64,000 nucleotides of DNA, taken from positions 62,001-126,000 of the forward strand of contig JAATFQ010000290.1 of the NCBI GenBank assembly GCA_015655115.1, given 5' to 3'. Under the pieces are notes generated by a model. That model had not been told where the DNA came from and searched no databases. It saw only the letters and a program-made list of their open reading frames with translations. The DNA is from Sphingobacteriales bacterium (GTDB lineage Bacteria > Bacteroidota > Bacteroidia > Sphingobacteriales > Sphingobacteriaceae). This document shows, piece by piece, positions 8,072 through 15,680 of this stretch. Position numbers and translations under genes: made by a program. Within the stretch, counting starts at the first letter, position 1. Each line of letters starts with the position of its first letter.

Positions 8072-9178
8072 ATGTCGTTCTTTAAAGAACAAAATTTTCT
8101 TTGTGCGCAGGTTCGGGATAATTATATGGAGATTCTAACAGCTAATCTCCCTGCCGCTGCAGTTGCTTTTATGAGCAGGCATGTTGACTTAAATGATAAC
8201 CGGGATACGGTATTGCTGGAAACGGGGTCACCCTTGAATTTCAGCCATATTCACTCCGACTCTAATCCATTAGGGCCGGAAGTGGGAGCGATTATAAATA
8301 TTAAAAAAGTAAATGATGCGCAATACATCAATAAGCTTTTCGAGGCTACAAATTTGAAGCTGAACAATGGTGGAATTTATATTGGCCGTGCCGAAACGTC
8401 TGTAGCCCGGCGTTCGCGCATTATAAAGAAATACTTATTCCCCTTCAACTATATTTATTATTGTTTAGACTTTTTGCTGAAGCGGATTTTCCCGAAGGTG
8501 CCCGTTCTTAAAAAAATATATTTCTTAATTACCGGTGGCCGTAACCGGGTACTCTCCGAAATAGAGATCTATGGCAGGCTTAATTGCTGCGGTTTCACTG
8601 TACTGGAATCAACCATGATCAATAACCTCCTTTATTTTGTGGCCGAAAAAATAAAAGAACCCGCATATGACCACCAGGCTACTTACGGCCCTCTGATCAA
8701 ACTGAACAGGGTAGGCCGGGGGGGCAAAATCATTAAAGTTTATAAACTGCGCACCATGTTTGCCTATTCTGAATATTTACAGGAAATAATTTATAAACAG
8801 AATAGCCTGGATGAAGGAGGAAAGTTTAAAAATGATCCACGGATTTCCACAATCGGCATTTTTTTAAGGAAATGCTGGCTTGATGAGTTGCCCATGGTAT
8901 ATAATATGATTAAAGGAGAGGTCAAAATTGTAGGTGTAAGACCTCTGAGCAAGCACTATTATAGCCTTTATCCGGATTCATTACAGCAGCTAAGAATCAA
9001 AACTAAACCAGGATTAATCCCTCCATTCTATGCAGATATGCCGAAAACGCTTGCTGAAATTGTCATTTCTGAGGAGCGGTACCTGCAGGAATATTTAGAA
9101 AAACCAATGCGCACAGACATGAAATACTTTTATAAAGCGATGTATAATATCATAATCAGAAAGGCAAGAAGTAAGTAA
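8072..9178 (+). CDS. Undecaprenyl-phosphate sugar phosphotransferase, variant without N-terminal membrane hairpin
   Basis: The C-terminal ~180 residues match the bacterial sugar transferase (monotopic phosphoglycosyl transferase) catalytic domain: LNRVGRGGKIIKVYKLRTMF, then Asp271-Glu272 in WLDELPMVYNMIKGEVKIVGVRPLS, the catalytic Asp-Glu pair, and KPGLIPPFYAD. These enzymes start repeat-unit synthesis by moving a sugar-1-phosphate onto undecaprenyl phosphate. The usual re-entrant membrane helix with a Lys-Arg-x-x-Asp motif just before the catalytic domain is absent. Instead residues 1-200 form a separate domain with an INIKKVND...NNGGIYIGRAET segment reminiscent of a class I methyltransferase fold, plus a moderately hydrophobic stretch (~120-155). 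I recall similar architectures in other Bacteroidota, so it is probably intact. Confidence 0.8.
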   Translation: MSFFKEQNFLCAQVRDNYMEILTANLPAAAVAFMSRHVDLNDNRDTVLLETGSPLNFSHIHSDSNPLGPEVGAIINIKKVNDAQYINKLFEATNLKLNNGGIYIGRAETSVARRSRIIKKYLFPFNYIYYCLDFLLKRIFPKVPVLKKIYFLITGGRNRVLSEIEIYGRLNCCGFTVLESTMINNLLYFVAEKIKEPAYDHQATYGPLIKLNRVGRGGKIIKVYKLRTMFAYSEYLQEIIYKQNSLDEGGKFKNDPRISTIGIFLRKCWLDELPMVYNMIKGEVKIVGVRPLSKHYYSLYPDSLQQLRIKTKPGLIPPFYADMPKTLAEIVISEERYLQEYLEKPMRTDMKYFYKAMYNIIIRKARSK

Positions 9179-9180
9179 TT

Positions 9181-10221
9181 ATGGATCAGATCATTAAATT
9201 CGCTGTTATAGGCTTCGGACATATTGGGCGCAGACATGCAACAATAATCCATGAATATCCCGGTGCCGAACTGGTGTCGGTTATTGATACAGATATTGAA
9301 GTGCAAAACCATGTATTGTATCCGGCAGGCATTCCTTTTTACGCTTCACTGGAGGAGTTTCTGGAGCATGGACCGGCAGCAGATGTGTTGAATATAGCTA
9401 CCCCGAGTGGCTGTCATTGTAAACATGCATTAGCTGCACTGGAGAAAAAGCTACATGTGGTGATCGAAAAGCCCATGGGTTTAAGTACAGAAGAGTGCGA
9501 AAAAGTATTATACCGCTCTTTACAGGTTTCACGCCATGTCTTTGTCGTAAAACAGAACAGATATAGTCCTCCCAGTAAATGGATGAAGGAAGTTGTTTCT
9601 AATCAAATAATCGGAGAAGTGTTAATGGTGCAGGTAAATTGTTACTGGAACCGTGATGACAGATATTATACTCCCGGCCACTGGAAAGGTACAATGGAAC
9701 AGGATGGCGGCAGTTTATTTACTCAGTTCAGCCATTTTGTGGATATTATGTATTGGGTTTTTGGCGACATCAAGAATATCCACTCAACATTCGCCAATTT
9801 TTCTCATCAGCATTCTACAGAATTTGAAGACTCCGGACTGGTGCAGTTTGCATTTGTAAATGGGGGTATAGGTTCTATTAATTTTTCCACCGCCTTATAT
9901 GATACCAATATGGAAAGCTCCATCACCGTGGTAGGCAGTAAGGGGAGCTTCAAGATTGGCGGACAGTATATGAACGAGATAGAATATTGTCATATCGATG
10001 ATTATGAGGTCCCTCAGCTTCAGGCTACCAATCCTCCAAATGATTACGGCCCTTTTAAAGGGAGTGCCGCTAATCATCATTATGTGATTGAAAATGTAAT
10101 GAACACCTTAAAAGGACAGGATACCATTACGGCTAACGCGCTGGAGGGAATGAAAGTAGTCGATATTATCGAGCGCATTTATGCATCAAGAGATTTGAGC
10201 AAAGTAAAACATAGCTTATGA
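9181..10221 (+). CDS. wbpB: UDP-N-acetylglucosaminuronate 3-dehydrogenase (WbpB/WlbA-like)
   Basis: This 346-residue Gfo/Idh/MocA oxidoreductase has a Rossmann loop GFGHIGRRH at 11-19 and the family Glu-Lys-Pro at 96-98 (VVIEKPMG). WbpB/WlbA oxidises C3 of UDP-N-acetylglucosaminuronic acid, the step before amination by WbpE. The call follows from the fold and from the two next genes, which are close matches for the acetyltransferase and aminotransferase of the same pathway. It starts three bases after the sugar transferase stop and overlaps the next gene as ATGA. The UDP-GlcNAc 6-dehydrogenase that feeds it is not in the window. Confidence 0.88.
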   Translation: MDQIIKFAVIGFGHIGRRHATIIHEYPGAELVSVIDTDIEVQNHVLYPAGIPFYASLEEFLEHGPAADVLNIATPSGCHCKHALAALEKKLHVVIEKPMGLSTEECEKVLYRSLQVSRHVFVVKQNRYSPPSKWMKEVVSNQIIGEVLMVQVNCYWNRDDRYYTPGHWKGTMEQDGGSLFTQFSHFVDIMYWVFGDIKNIHSTFANFSHQHSTEFEDSGLVQFAFVNGGIGSINFSTALYDTNMESSITVVGSKGSFKIGGQYMNEIEYCHIDDYEVPQLQATNPPNDYGPFKGSAANHHYVIENVMNTLKGQDTITANALEGMKVVDIIERIYASRDLSKVKHSL

Positions 10222-10802
10222 CCGGGATAGCTTATTTTATTCATGGGTCTGCAGTTATTGACCAACCCTGTAATATAGGGCGAGGTACGAAGATATGGCA
10301 CTTTTCGCACATTATGGCGGGTGCTACAATTGGTGAACACTGTAATATTGGCCAAAATGTGGTCATTTCCACAGCCGTGATATTAGGTTCCAATGTGAAA
10401 GTGCAGAACAACGTTTCCATATATACCGGTGTAATCTGTGAGGATGATGTGTTTTTAGGCCCATCATGTGTATTTACCAATGTCATTAATCCCAGGAGTG
10501 CTGTTAGCCGTAAAAATGAATACGCCATCACAAATGTTCGTAAAGGTGCGTCCATAGGTGCTAATGCGACGATTATATGCGGCAATGAAATTGGGGAGTA
10601 TGCACTAATCGGTGCTGGCGCAGTAATTACTAAATCCGTTAAACCATTTGCTTTAATGGTGGGTAACCCAGCCAGGCAATTGGGCTGGGTCAGTGAATAC
10701 GGGCACAGATTAAATTTCGATGAAAAGGGATGGGCAGTTTGCCCTGAAGCACATAGTAAATATAAATTAGAAAATGATCAAGTTACCAGGAGCTATGAAT
10801 AA
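10218..10802 (+). CDS. wbpD: UDP-2-acetamido-3-amino-glucuronate acetyltransferase (WbpD/WlbB-like)
   Basis: The 194-residue hexapeptide acyltransferase has an almost complete left-handed beta-helix: CNIGRGTKIWHFSHIMAGA, GEHCNIGQNVVIS, SNVKVQNNVSIYTGV, then GASIGANATIICGNEIGEYALIGAGAVITKSVKPFALMVGNPARQLGWV. The IWHFSH and NPARQLGW segments are typical of the WbpD/WlbB group, which acetylates the 3-amino group of the UDP-sugar. It shares ATGA with the previous gene, and its 3' end overlaps the aminotransferase start. The three together form the biosynthetic core for a UDP-2,3-diacetamido-2,3-dideoxy-uronic acid. Confidence 0.9.
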   Translation: MTGIAYFIHGSAVIDQPCNIGRGTKIWHFSHIMAGATIGEHCNIGQNVVISTAVILGSNVKVQNNVSIYTGVICEDDVFLGPSCVFTNVINPRSAVSRKNEYAITNVRKGASIGANATIICGNEIGEYALIGAGAVITKSVKPFALMVGNPARQLGWVSEYGHRLNFDEKGWAVCPEAHSKYKLENDQVTRSYE

Positions 10803-11916
10803 CATTCAAATGGTCGATTTGGACGGACAGTATCGCAGTATACAGCCGCAGATAGACCAGGCCATTGCAAAGGTATTGCAGGAGGGAAGATTTATCAAGG
10901 GCGAGGAGGTGGGCCTCTTTGAGCAGGAGCTGGCTGAGTATACAGGGGCGAAGCATGTAATTGCATGTGCAAACGGTACCGATGCCCTGCAAATTGCATT
11001 AATGGCACTGCAGCTGCAACCGGGTGACGAGGTAATTGTTCCGGCATTTACCTATGTTGCCACAGGCGAGGTTATTGCACTTTTAGGCCTTGTGCCGGTT
11101 TTTGTGGATGTTAATCCAGACACTTTTAATATTGAGATAAGCCAGGTAGAGCAGCTCATCAATTCCAGGACAAAAGCTATTATCCCTGTCCATCTTTACG
11201 GGCAATGCTGTGATATGGAGGGTTTGCTCGCAGTTGCCGATAAGTTTGGGATTCATGTTGTTGAAGATACTGCACAGGGAATTGGTGCGTTGTACAGCTT
11301 TAATAACGGATCTTCAAAGCAGGCAGGAACTATGGGCACAATTGGGACGACCTCCTTTTTTCCCTCCAAAAACCTGGGGTGTTATGGTGATGGTGGTGCT
11401 TTGTTTACGAATGACGACGATTTGGCCTTGAGAATTAGAATGATAGGTAACCATGGGCAGGCCAGGCAATATTATCATGAAATAGTAGGGGTAAATTCGA
11501 GGCTGGATACCCTGCAAGCTGCCATATTAAGGATCAAGTTGAGGCATTTAAATGAATATAGTAAAGCACGTAACCTGGTAGCTGAGCGATATGACGCGGC
11601 ACTGGTGAATGATGAGCGCTATAATAATCCTGCGCGCGACCCAAAATCAACGCATGTATTTAATCAATATACGCTCAGGGTCAATGGTATCAACAGGGAT
11701 CAGCTGCGGGAGTATCTCAAAGAAAATAATATACCAAGCATGGTCTATTATCCGCTGCCTTTACATCAGCAGAATGCATATAATCGTTATAACCATAATG
11801 ATCAATTGTTACAAAACTCCATTTTTTTATGCAAGGAGGTGATATCATTGCCTATTCATACTGAAATGAAGGCCAAAACCCAGGAATATATCATCGGGAA
11901 AATACTGGCATTTTAG
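10795..11916 (+). CDS. wbpE: UDP-2-acetamido-3-keto-glucuronate aminotransferase (WbpE/WlbC-like)
   Basis: This 373-residue DegT/DnrJ/EryC1/StrS aminotransferase uses pyridoxal phosphate and glutamate to aminate C3 of the keto sugar made by WbpB. Close family landmarks are MVDLDGQYRSI, CANGTDALQIALMAL, GDEVIVPAFTYVATGEVIALLG, VEDTAQGIGA, TSFFPSKNLGCYGDGGALFTND (Lys forming the internal aldimine) and GVNSRLDTLQAAIL. The frame is open from an ATG at 10774, but the ATG at 10795, preceded by AGGAG, gives the family-typical N-terminus. It is the last gene of the polysaccharide locus; a strong hairpin lies ~340 bases downstream. Confidence 0.92.
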   Translation: MNNIQMVDLDGQYRSIQPQIDQAIAKVLQEGRFIKGEEVGLFEQELAEYTGAKHVIACANGTDALQIALMALQLQPGDEVIVPAFTYVATGEVIALLGLVPVFVDVNPDTFNIEISQVEQLINSRTKAIIPVHLYGQCCDMEGLLAVADKFGIHVVEDTAQGIGALYSFNNGSSKQAGTMGTIGTTSFFPSKNLGCYGDGGALFTNDDDLALRIRMIGNHGQARQYYHEIVGVNSRLDTLQAAILRIKLRHLNEYSKARNLVAERYDAALVNDERYNNPARDPKSTHVFNQYTLRVNGINRDQLREYLKENNIPSMVYYPLPLHQQNAYNRYNHNDQLLQNSIFLCKEVISLPIHTEMKAKTQEYIIGKILAF

Positions 11917-12393
11917 TTTTATAGGGTTTACAAGAAGATATACTGATCCGGTTGGTATTGAGATATATTACATTACTTTAATATGTCAAATTGCCGGAAA
12001 TGCGCCTGCAACGTGATAAATAGCTTTTTACACTGCTGAAATGTGCCAATAACTGTTGGTATTGCGAGTTAAATCGATGAATAATTTTTTTTTATTCTTA
12101 AAATGAAAAAATAAGGAATAATATTCTTAAATTGGTAATACAAAATTTAGATAAAAAGTCCTGTGAGCGGGTTATCCGCGAAGGGCAGGCACCGCATATA
12201 TCTGCTGGAATACTTGCAGAACACTGAATGTCATACAAAAACTACACGTGTTGCCTAAAAAGATTATTAACTAAAAGAGCCTGTATAATACATCATGATG
12301 CAGGCTCTTTTAGTTAATAATCTTTTAGCGTTGATAAAGAGTTAATTAGATGCTTACATATGGCCCAATGCAATGATTCCAGGTCTAAAGATT
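11917..12393. other. Intergenic region (477 bp) between convergent genes
   Basis: No coding frame with convincing protein character was found on either strand. The stretch is AT-rich, with an 11-base GTTGGTATTG(A/C) repeat at 11951 and 12055, a small GCGG/CCGC hairpin at 12167-12179, and the long inverted repeat at 12258-12326. A small RNA ending at that hairpin is possible, but no promoter was recognised. Confidence 0.6.
12258..12326. terminator. 26-bp perfect inverted repeat, probable bidirectional terminator
   Basis: Arms at 12258-12283 and 12301-12326 are perfectly complementary over 26 bases with a 17-base loop. The inner stem is GC-rich (AGAGCCTG/CAGGCTCT) and is flanked by A-rich and T-rich arm segments, so either strand gives a stem followed by U-rich RNA. 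It sits between the + strand wbpE and the - strand azoR, as expected for a shared terminator, though the stem is about twice the usual length. Confidence 0.75.
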
Positions 12394-12996
12394 TTAATCA
12401 ATCTTTATGCTATTAATTGCTTTCTCCATGGCATGTTCCTTCACTCCCTGTACTTTTAATCCTTCAGCACGGAATACTGTTAAATCAGTCATGCCTAAAA
12501 GGCCAAGGAAAGACTTCAAATAAGGAGCGACAAAGTCGTTGGCTTTACCGGGTCCTTCTGAATAAACACCACCGGAAGACATGGCTACATAAACTTTTTT
12601 ACCTGTTATCTTTCCAACCGGGCCATTTTCGCCATACCCAAAGGTTATTCCGGGCCTGGTAATATAATCAATCCAGGACTTTAGTGCTGTATGAATGGTA
12701 AAGTTGTAAAGCGGCGCGCCTATAACAATGATGTCTGCAGCAAATAATTGTTTCACTACCTCATCAGAAAAGCGAATGGATTCCTTTTCGTCTTTTGTCA
12801 GCTGATCTCCGGGAATAAAAAATGTACGGAATACGGCAGGGCTAAGGTGGGGGATTTCGATATCTACCAGGTTTAATTCTTCCAATGTACTGCCCGGATA
12901 TTTTGTTTGAATTTTTTCGACGATAGCGTTACCCAGCTTAATGCTGGAAGATTCTTTACCCAGTATGCTTGATTTTAAATGAAGGATGTGTTTCAT
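12394..12996 (-). CDS. azoR: FMN-dependent NADH-azoreductase
   Basis: The 200-residue flavodoxin-fold protein begins MKHILHLKSSILGKESSS, the AzoR phosphate-binding loop for FMN. It has the diagnostic GAPLYNFTIHTALKSWIDYITRPGITF flavin/nicotinamide segment and the SSGGVYSEGPG loop. AzoR enzymes reduce azo compounds and quinones by two-electron transfer from NADH and often protect against thiol or quinone stress. It is divergent from hxlR, with a palindrome in the shared region, which suggests that HxlR controls it in response to electrophiles. That regulation is inference from arrangement. Confidence 0.92.
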   Translation of the reverse strand: MKHILHLKSSILGKESSSIKLGNAIVEKIQTKYPGSTLEELNLVDIEIPHLSPAVFRTFFIPGDQLTKDEKESIRFSDEVVKQLFAADIIVIGAPLYNFTIHTALKSWIDYITRPGITFGYGENGPVGKITGKKVYVAMSSGGVYSEGPGKANDFVAPYLKSFLGLLGMTDLTVFRAEGLKVQGVKEHAMEKAINSIKID

Positions 12997-13134
12997 AATA
13001 AATTTACTAGTTTAATAATATGATGAATTTTGTATTCGGGTAAGATCCAGTTTCGTTTTGTGTTAACGATTAAAGGTTTCTTGCGCCTGATTATCAAAGC
13101 CAAAATTAGGGTTACTAAGTGGTAAAAAGTTAGT

Positions 13135-13170
13135 ACTTACCTAAAGGAAAGCGGTTACTTTGAGGTAAGT
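13135..13170. promoter_or_regulatory. Palindrome in azoR-hxlR divergent region, candidate HxlR operator
   Basis: ACTTACCT at 13135-13142 is repeated inverted as AGGTAAGT at 13163-13170, and the outer match extends inward with AAAG and CTTT (one-base bulge). It lies 17 bases before the hxlR ATG and ~140 bases before azoR. A second weaker pair, TTACTAA/TTAGTA, lies just upstream (13112-13134). Dyads of this size are usual for dimeric winged-helix regulators of this family. Confidence 0.45.
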
Positions 13171-13186
13171 GATTATCTTTGCCTTT

Positions 13187-13564
13187 ATGAAAGTCATTAC
13201 AAATGAGTCCCTTATAGGCATTGAAGAATGTGCAGACTCGCTCAAAAACGTTCTTGATGCGCTGTATGTTATCAATGGAAAATGGAAGCTGGCTGTAATC
13301 CTTTGCCTGGTGCAATCATCAAAGCATTTTAACGAGATCCAGCACGAAGTAACTGGCATTTCCTCCAAAGTATTAGCTAAAGAACTAAAAGATCTGGAAT
13401 TGAACGGCTTTATTACCCGTAACATATACCCAACCACCCCGGTAAGCATTATTTATGAGGCGACAGAATATAGTCTGACTTTAAAAAATGTGCTGAGGGA
13501 ACTAACTGCCTGGGGTAAACAGCATAGGGAAAAGGTTAAACAAAGTATGAGACTGCGGCCATGA
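13187..13564 (+). CDS. HxlR/YodB-family transcriptional regulator
   Basis: The 125-residue protein has a winged helix-turn-helix typical of HxlR: CADSLKNVLDALYVINGKWKLAVILCL near the N-terminus, SSKHFNEIQHEVTGISSKVLAKELKDLELNGFI for the recognition part, and YSLTLKNVLRELTAWGKQHR at the end. Such proteins sense quinones, diamide or other electrophiles, sometimes through an N-terminal Cys; a Cys is present early in the sequence (EECADSL). The ATG at 13187 is preferred over the upstream GTG at 13169. The divergent azoR is its likely target. Confidence 0.92.
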   Translation: MKVITNESLIGIEECADSLKNVLDALYVINGKWKLAVILCLVQSSKHFNEIQHEVTGISSKVLAKELKDLELNGFITRNIYPTTPVSIIYEATEYSLTLKNVLRELTAWGKQHREKVKQSMRLRP

Positions 13565-13709
13565 GTCAGAATCGGATTCCTAAATCCTGATTGGTAATGA
13601 TTAAGGAGTATAATTTATCACGTTAGATCTTATTTAATTTACAATTAATTATAGAAAAGTTTATTCAATGTTTCTGTATACGTTTTCAGGATTTATTGCA
13701 GGCAATTTG

Positions 13710-14015
13710 TCAACTATCAAATTCATTATCGTTATTAAATTCCGTATTAACTGATAATATGCTAGCCTCCGTTTCAATGTCATCCCCAAATTGATTAAAC
13801 CACAAGTCAAAAGAATCTTCAAAATCGGTGTTATCCACTATGTATTGGAAATTGGATTGTAGAAATTCATCTTTATCAATGCCCTTCTTCAGTTGTATGT
13901 GATAAAACCAGAAGTTTGCCTCCTCGTCATATTTTTCTTTAATACTATCAAAAGACCCTTTAAACTTATCTTGGAAGGTGGTAATGAAAGCTTGTCTGTC
14001 TGAAATGTTCGTCAT
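13710..14015 (-). CDS. Small acidic hypothetical protein
   Basis: The 101-residue protein is not recognised. It is acidic, with a clearly acidic C-terminal third (DFEDSFDLWFNQFGDDIETEAS), mixed helix-forming segments, several aromatic residues and no signal peptide or membrane segment, so it is probably cytoplasmic. An ATG start, the absence of overlapping frames and isolated position support it as a gene. Acidic single-domain proteins of this size include immunity and binding proteins, but no toxin gene is adjacent. Confidence 0.55.
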   Translation of the reverse strand: MTNISDRQAFITTFQDKFKGSFDSIKEKYDEEANFWFYHIQLKKGIDKDEFLQSNFQYIVDNTDFEDSFDLWFNQFGDDIETEASILSVNTEFNNDNEFDS

Positions 14016-14256
14016 TGTTCAAATGTCGGCTTTATTTTTTAATCTCCTTATGCGTTAATCCTCCTTGCTCATTTATATAATCAACTTCCCTTATATAGGG
14101 GCTATTTATAGTCTACTTCAATGCGCCTGTTTTTACACTAGTGCAATTAAAGAACTTTGTTCCTATATTTATCAAAAGTTCTTTCATGAGTATTTGTCCT
14201 GGCTTAACCGGCCACTATTACCATCTTTTGATGTCATATGATTTTATATTTTTATT

Positions 14257-14955
14257 ATGATTGATTTATCTTACGCTGAGAATCAAATTCATTGTGTCAC
14301 GAATTTTCAAGATCTTATTTCTACGCCGTTTAGTGGAGAAATTAATGCGATCTGCTGGAACCGAAAACTAATAGGTGATTTTTCTGAAATTGTTAAAAAA
14401 GTAGGGCTAAGTGGAAATATAACGGAGATTGAAGAAGAAGAACTTCGTGAACTTCAGTTGAGTGAACAAGGACAGCTTGCCCGCGAAATTCTCTTAAATG
14501 ATTTGAAAGTATTGGAAGCACATGGTGCATCACCAATGCTTAATGTGATCACCTGCTATGATCAGGATGATACCTACCCATTTTTTCCTACCGATGTTTA
14601 TTCTTTTCATGTAGATCGATCTCCTATACCAACCGATACCTTTTTATGCACTTACTATGGCGATTCGAGTGAAATATTGCCAAATTCACAAGGCACAAAG
14701 AAAGTGCTTATTCCAGAAATACGTGTTGAACTTGAAAAACTATATGATGGAGCAGATGAAGATTTTGAATCATTCTTAAGTGAACATTTCTTTGATCTGC
14801 ACTATCAGGCTAAACCTAATGCACACCCAATAAGCTGTGGTCTTGGTCACCTATGGAGATTGGCAGTTGATCATCCTGAAAGTCAAGTTCCTCCTTGTCT
14901 TCACCGTGCACCAAAGGAAAAATCCGGAGAGAATAGGTTGTTGCTGATCTGCTGA
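14257..14955 (+). CDS. DUF1826-like protein with 2OG-Fe(II) dioxygenase-type motif
   Basis: The 232-residue cytoplasmic protein has a His-x-Asp motif at 118-120 (YSFHVDRSPIP), a following TDTFLCTYYGDSSE segment, a distal His216 in CLHRAPKE and Arg227 in GENRLLLIC. That order (HxD, ~100 residues, H, ~11 residues, R) is the iron and 2-oxoglutarate binding pattern of double-stranded beta-helix dioxygenases. The FHVD...TYYG and HRAP...NRLLL pieces resemble DUF1826 proteins, as I recall that family. The substrate is unknown. No partner gene is evident; a convergent remnant and SRPBCC genes follow. Confidence 0.6.
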   Translation: MIDLSYAENQIHCVTNFQDLISTPFSGEINAICWNRKLIGDFSEIVKKVGLSGNITEIEEEELRELQLSEQGQLAREILLNDLKVLEAHGASPMLNVITCYDQDDTYPFFPTDVYSFHVDRSPIPTDTFLCTYYGDSSEILPNSQGTKKVLIPEIRVELEKLYDGADEDFESFLSEHFFDLHYQAKPNAHPISCGLGHLWRLAVDHPESQVPPCLHRAPKEKSGENRLLLIC

Positions 14956-15073
14956 CAATGAATCCTTAATGGCAAGACGATCCATGATTAGCGCCTTAAT
15001 ATAAATAATTATAAAATTTGGCCCCGAATAGGGCTTCCTCAGTGGCCCAATAAAATAGAAACGCTCTAAATGA

Positions 15074-15211
15074 TTAAATTTAGAGGATTTAGTGCTTTTT
15101 GGCACATTTAAGTTGGGGTGGCAGAAAGATTCTCCAGTCGCTAGATGTGTTGATTATAAAGTTATTTCAAATGATAGAGATGCCCTGAAACAAATTGAAG
15201 TGTTATATTAA
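15074..15211 (+). pseudogene. Gene remnant (C-terminal 45-codon fragment)
   Basis: Between a TGA at 15071 and a TAA at 15209-15211 there is an open stretch with protein-like composition (for example GTFKLGWQKDSPVARC and YKVISNDRDALKQIEVLY) but no start codon. A different frame supplies ATG at 15070 with MIKFRGFSAFWHI before a stop at 15109, so a frameshift could join the two. The family is not recognised; the KLGWQ piece is faintly GNAT-like. Its stop overlaps the stop of the convergent SRPBCC frame by two bases. Confidence 0.35.
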
Positions 15212-15674
15212 TCTGCGGTCATATTAGCTATTTCCATTTCCAGCTTATCCATATTCTCTTCGTTTTTATCTTCTACAAACGGTTTTAGTTTGTTGCATTC
15301 TTTAGCAGTTTCGAAAATTTGCCGGAAATAATCTTTGTTTGGCCCGGATTTAACTCTTCAAATGTTACAATTACGCGAAACAATGGTTGCGAATAGCGTT
15401 TCCAGGCAATCAGTGACGGGAATTCAAGATCGGTGAACTCACAAGAATTAACGTAATTTCCTTTTTCTGGTCCATGCATGGTGAAATTCCATTTGCCACC
15501 TACTTTAAATTCAAATTCATGAAAGGTATTAGTAAAACCGGCGGGTACCCACCAGTTTATTAAATGATTTGGATCTGACCATGCCTTATAAGCTATTGCC
15601 CTTGGGGCGTTCACCGTCCTCATAGTTACAATTTCGCAATCCGGATGAATTGATTCTGGTACTTTCATATTCAT
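15208..15674 (-). pseudogene. SRPBCC (AHSA1) domain protein, frameshifted near the 3' end
   Basis: The frame from 15674 encodes an AHSA1/START-like domain (VTMRTVNAPRAIAYKAWSDPNHLINWWVPAGF, FEFKVGGKWNFTMHGP, VTFEELNPGQTKI). It then leaves the conserved reading at about base 15340 and stops at 15285. Shifted by one base, the same strand continues FRQIFETAKECNKL through NMDKLEMEIANMTAD to a stop at 15208, the C-terminal helix expected for the family. A single missing base (or a read error) explains this. The paralogue upstream in the same direction is intact, so function may be retained there. Such proteins bind small hydrophobic ligands or act as stress co-factors. Confidence 0.82.
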
Positions 15675-15680
15675 ACAGTG

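Noticed and set aside
13174-13181. TATCTTTG as the hxlR promoter -7 box
   Set aside because: It matches TAnnTTTG, but transcription would start at the ATG itself and the nearest TTTG is only 11 bases upstream, so the spacing is wrong. It may still be real if hxlR is leaderless.
14851-15105. 84-codon minus-strand frame overlapping the end of the DUF1826-like gene
   Set aside because: Overlaps the conserved C-terminus of that gene and shows no family features.
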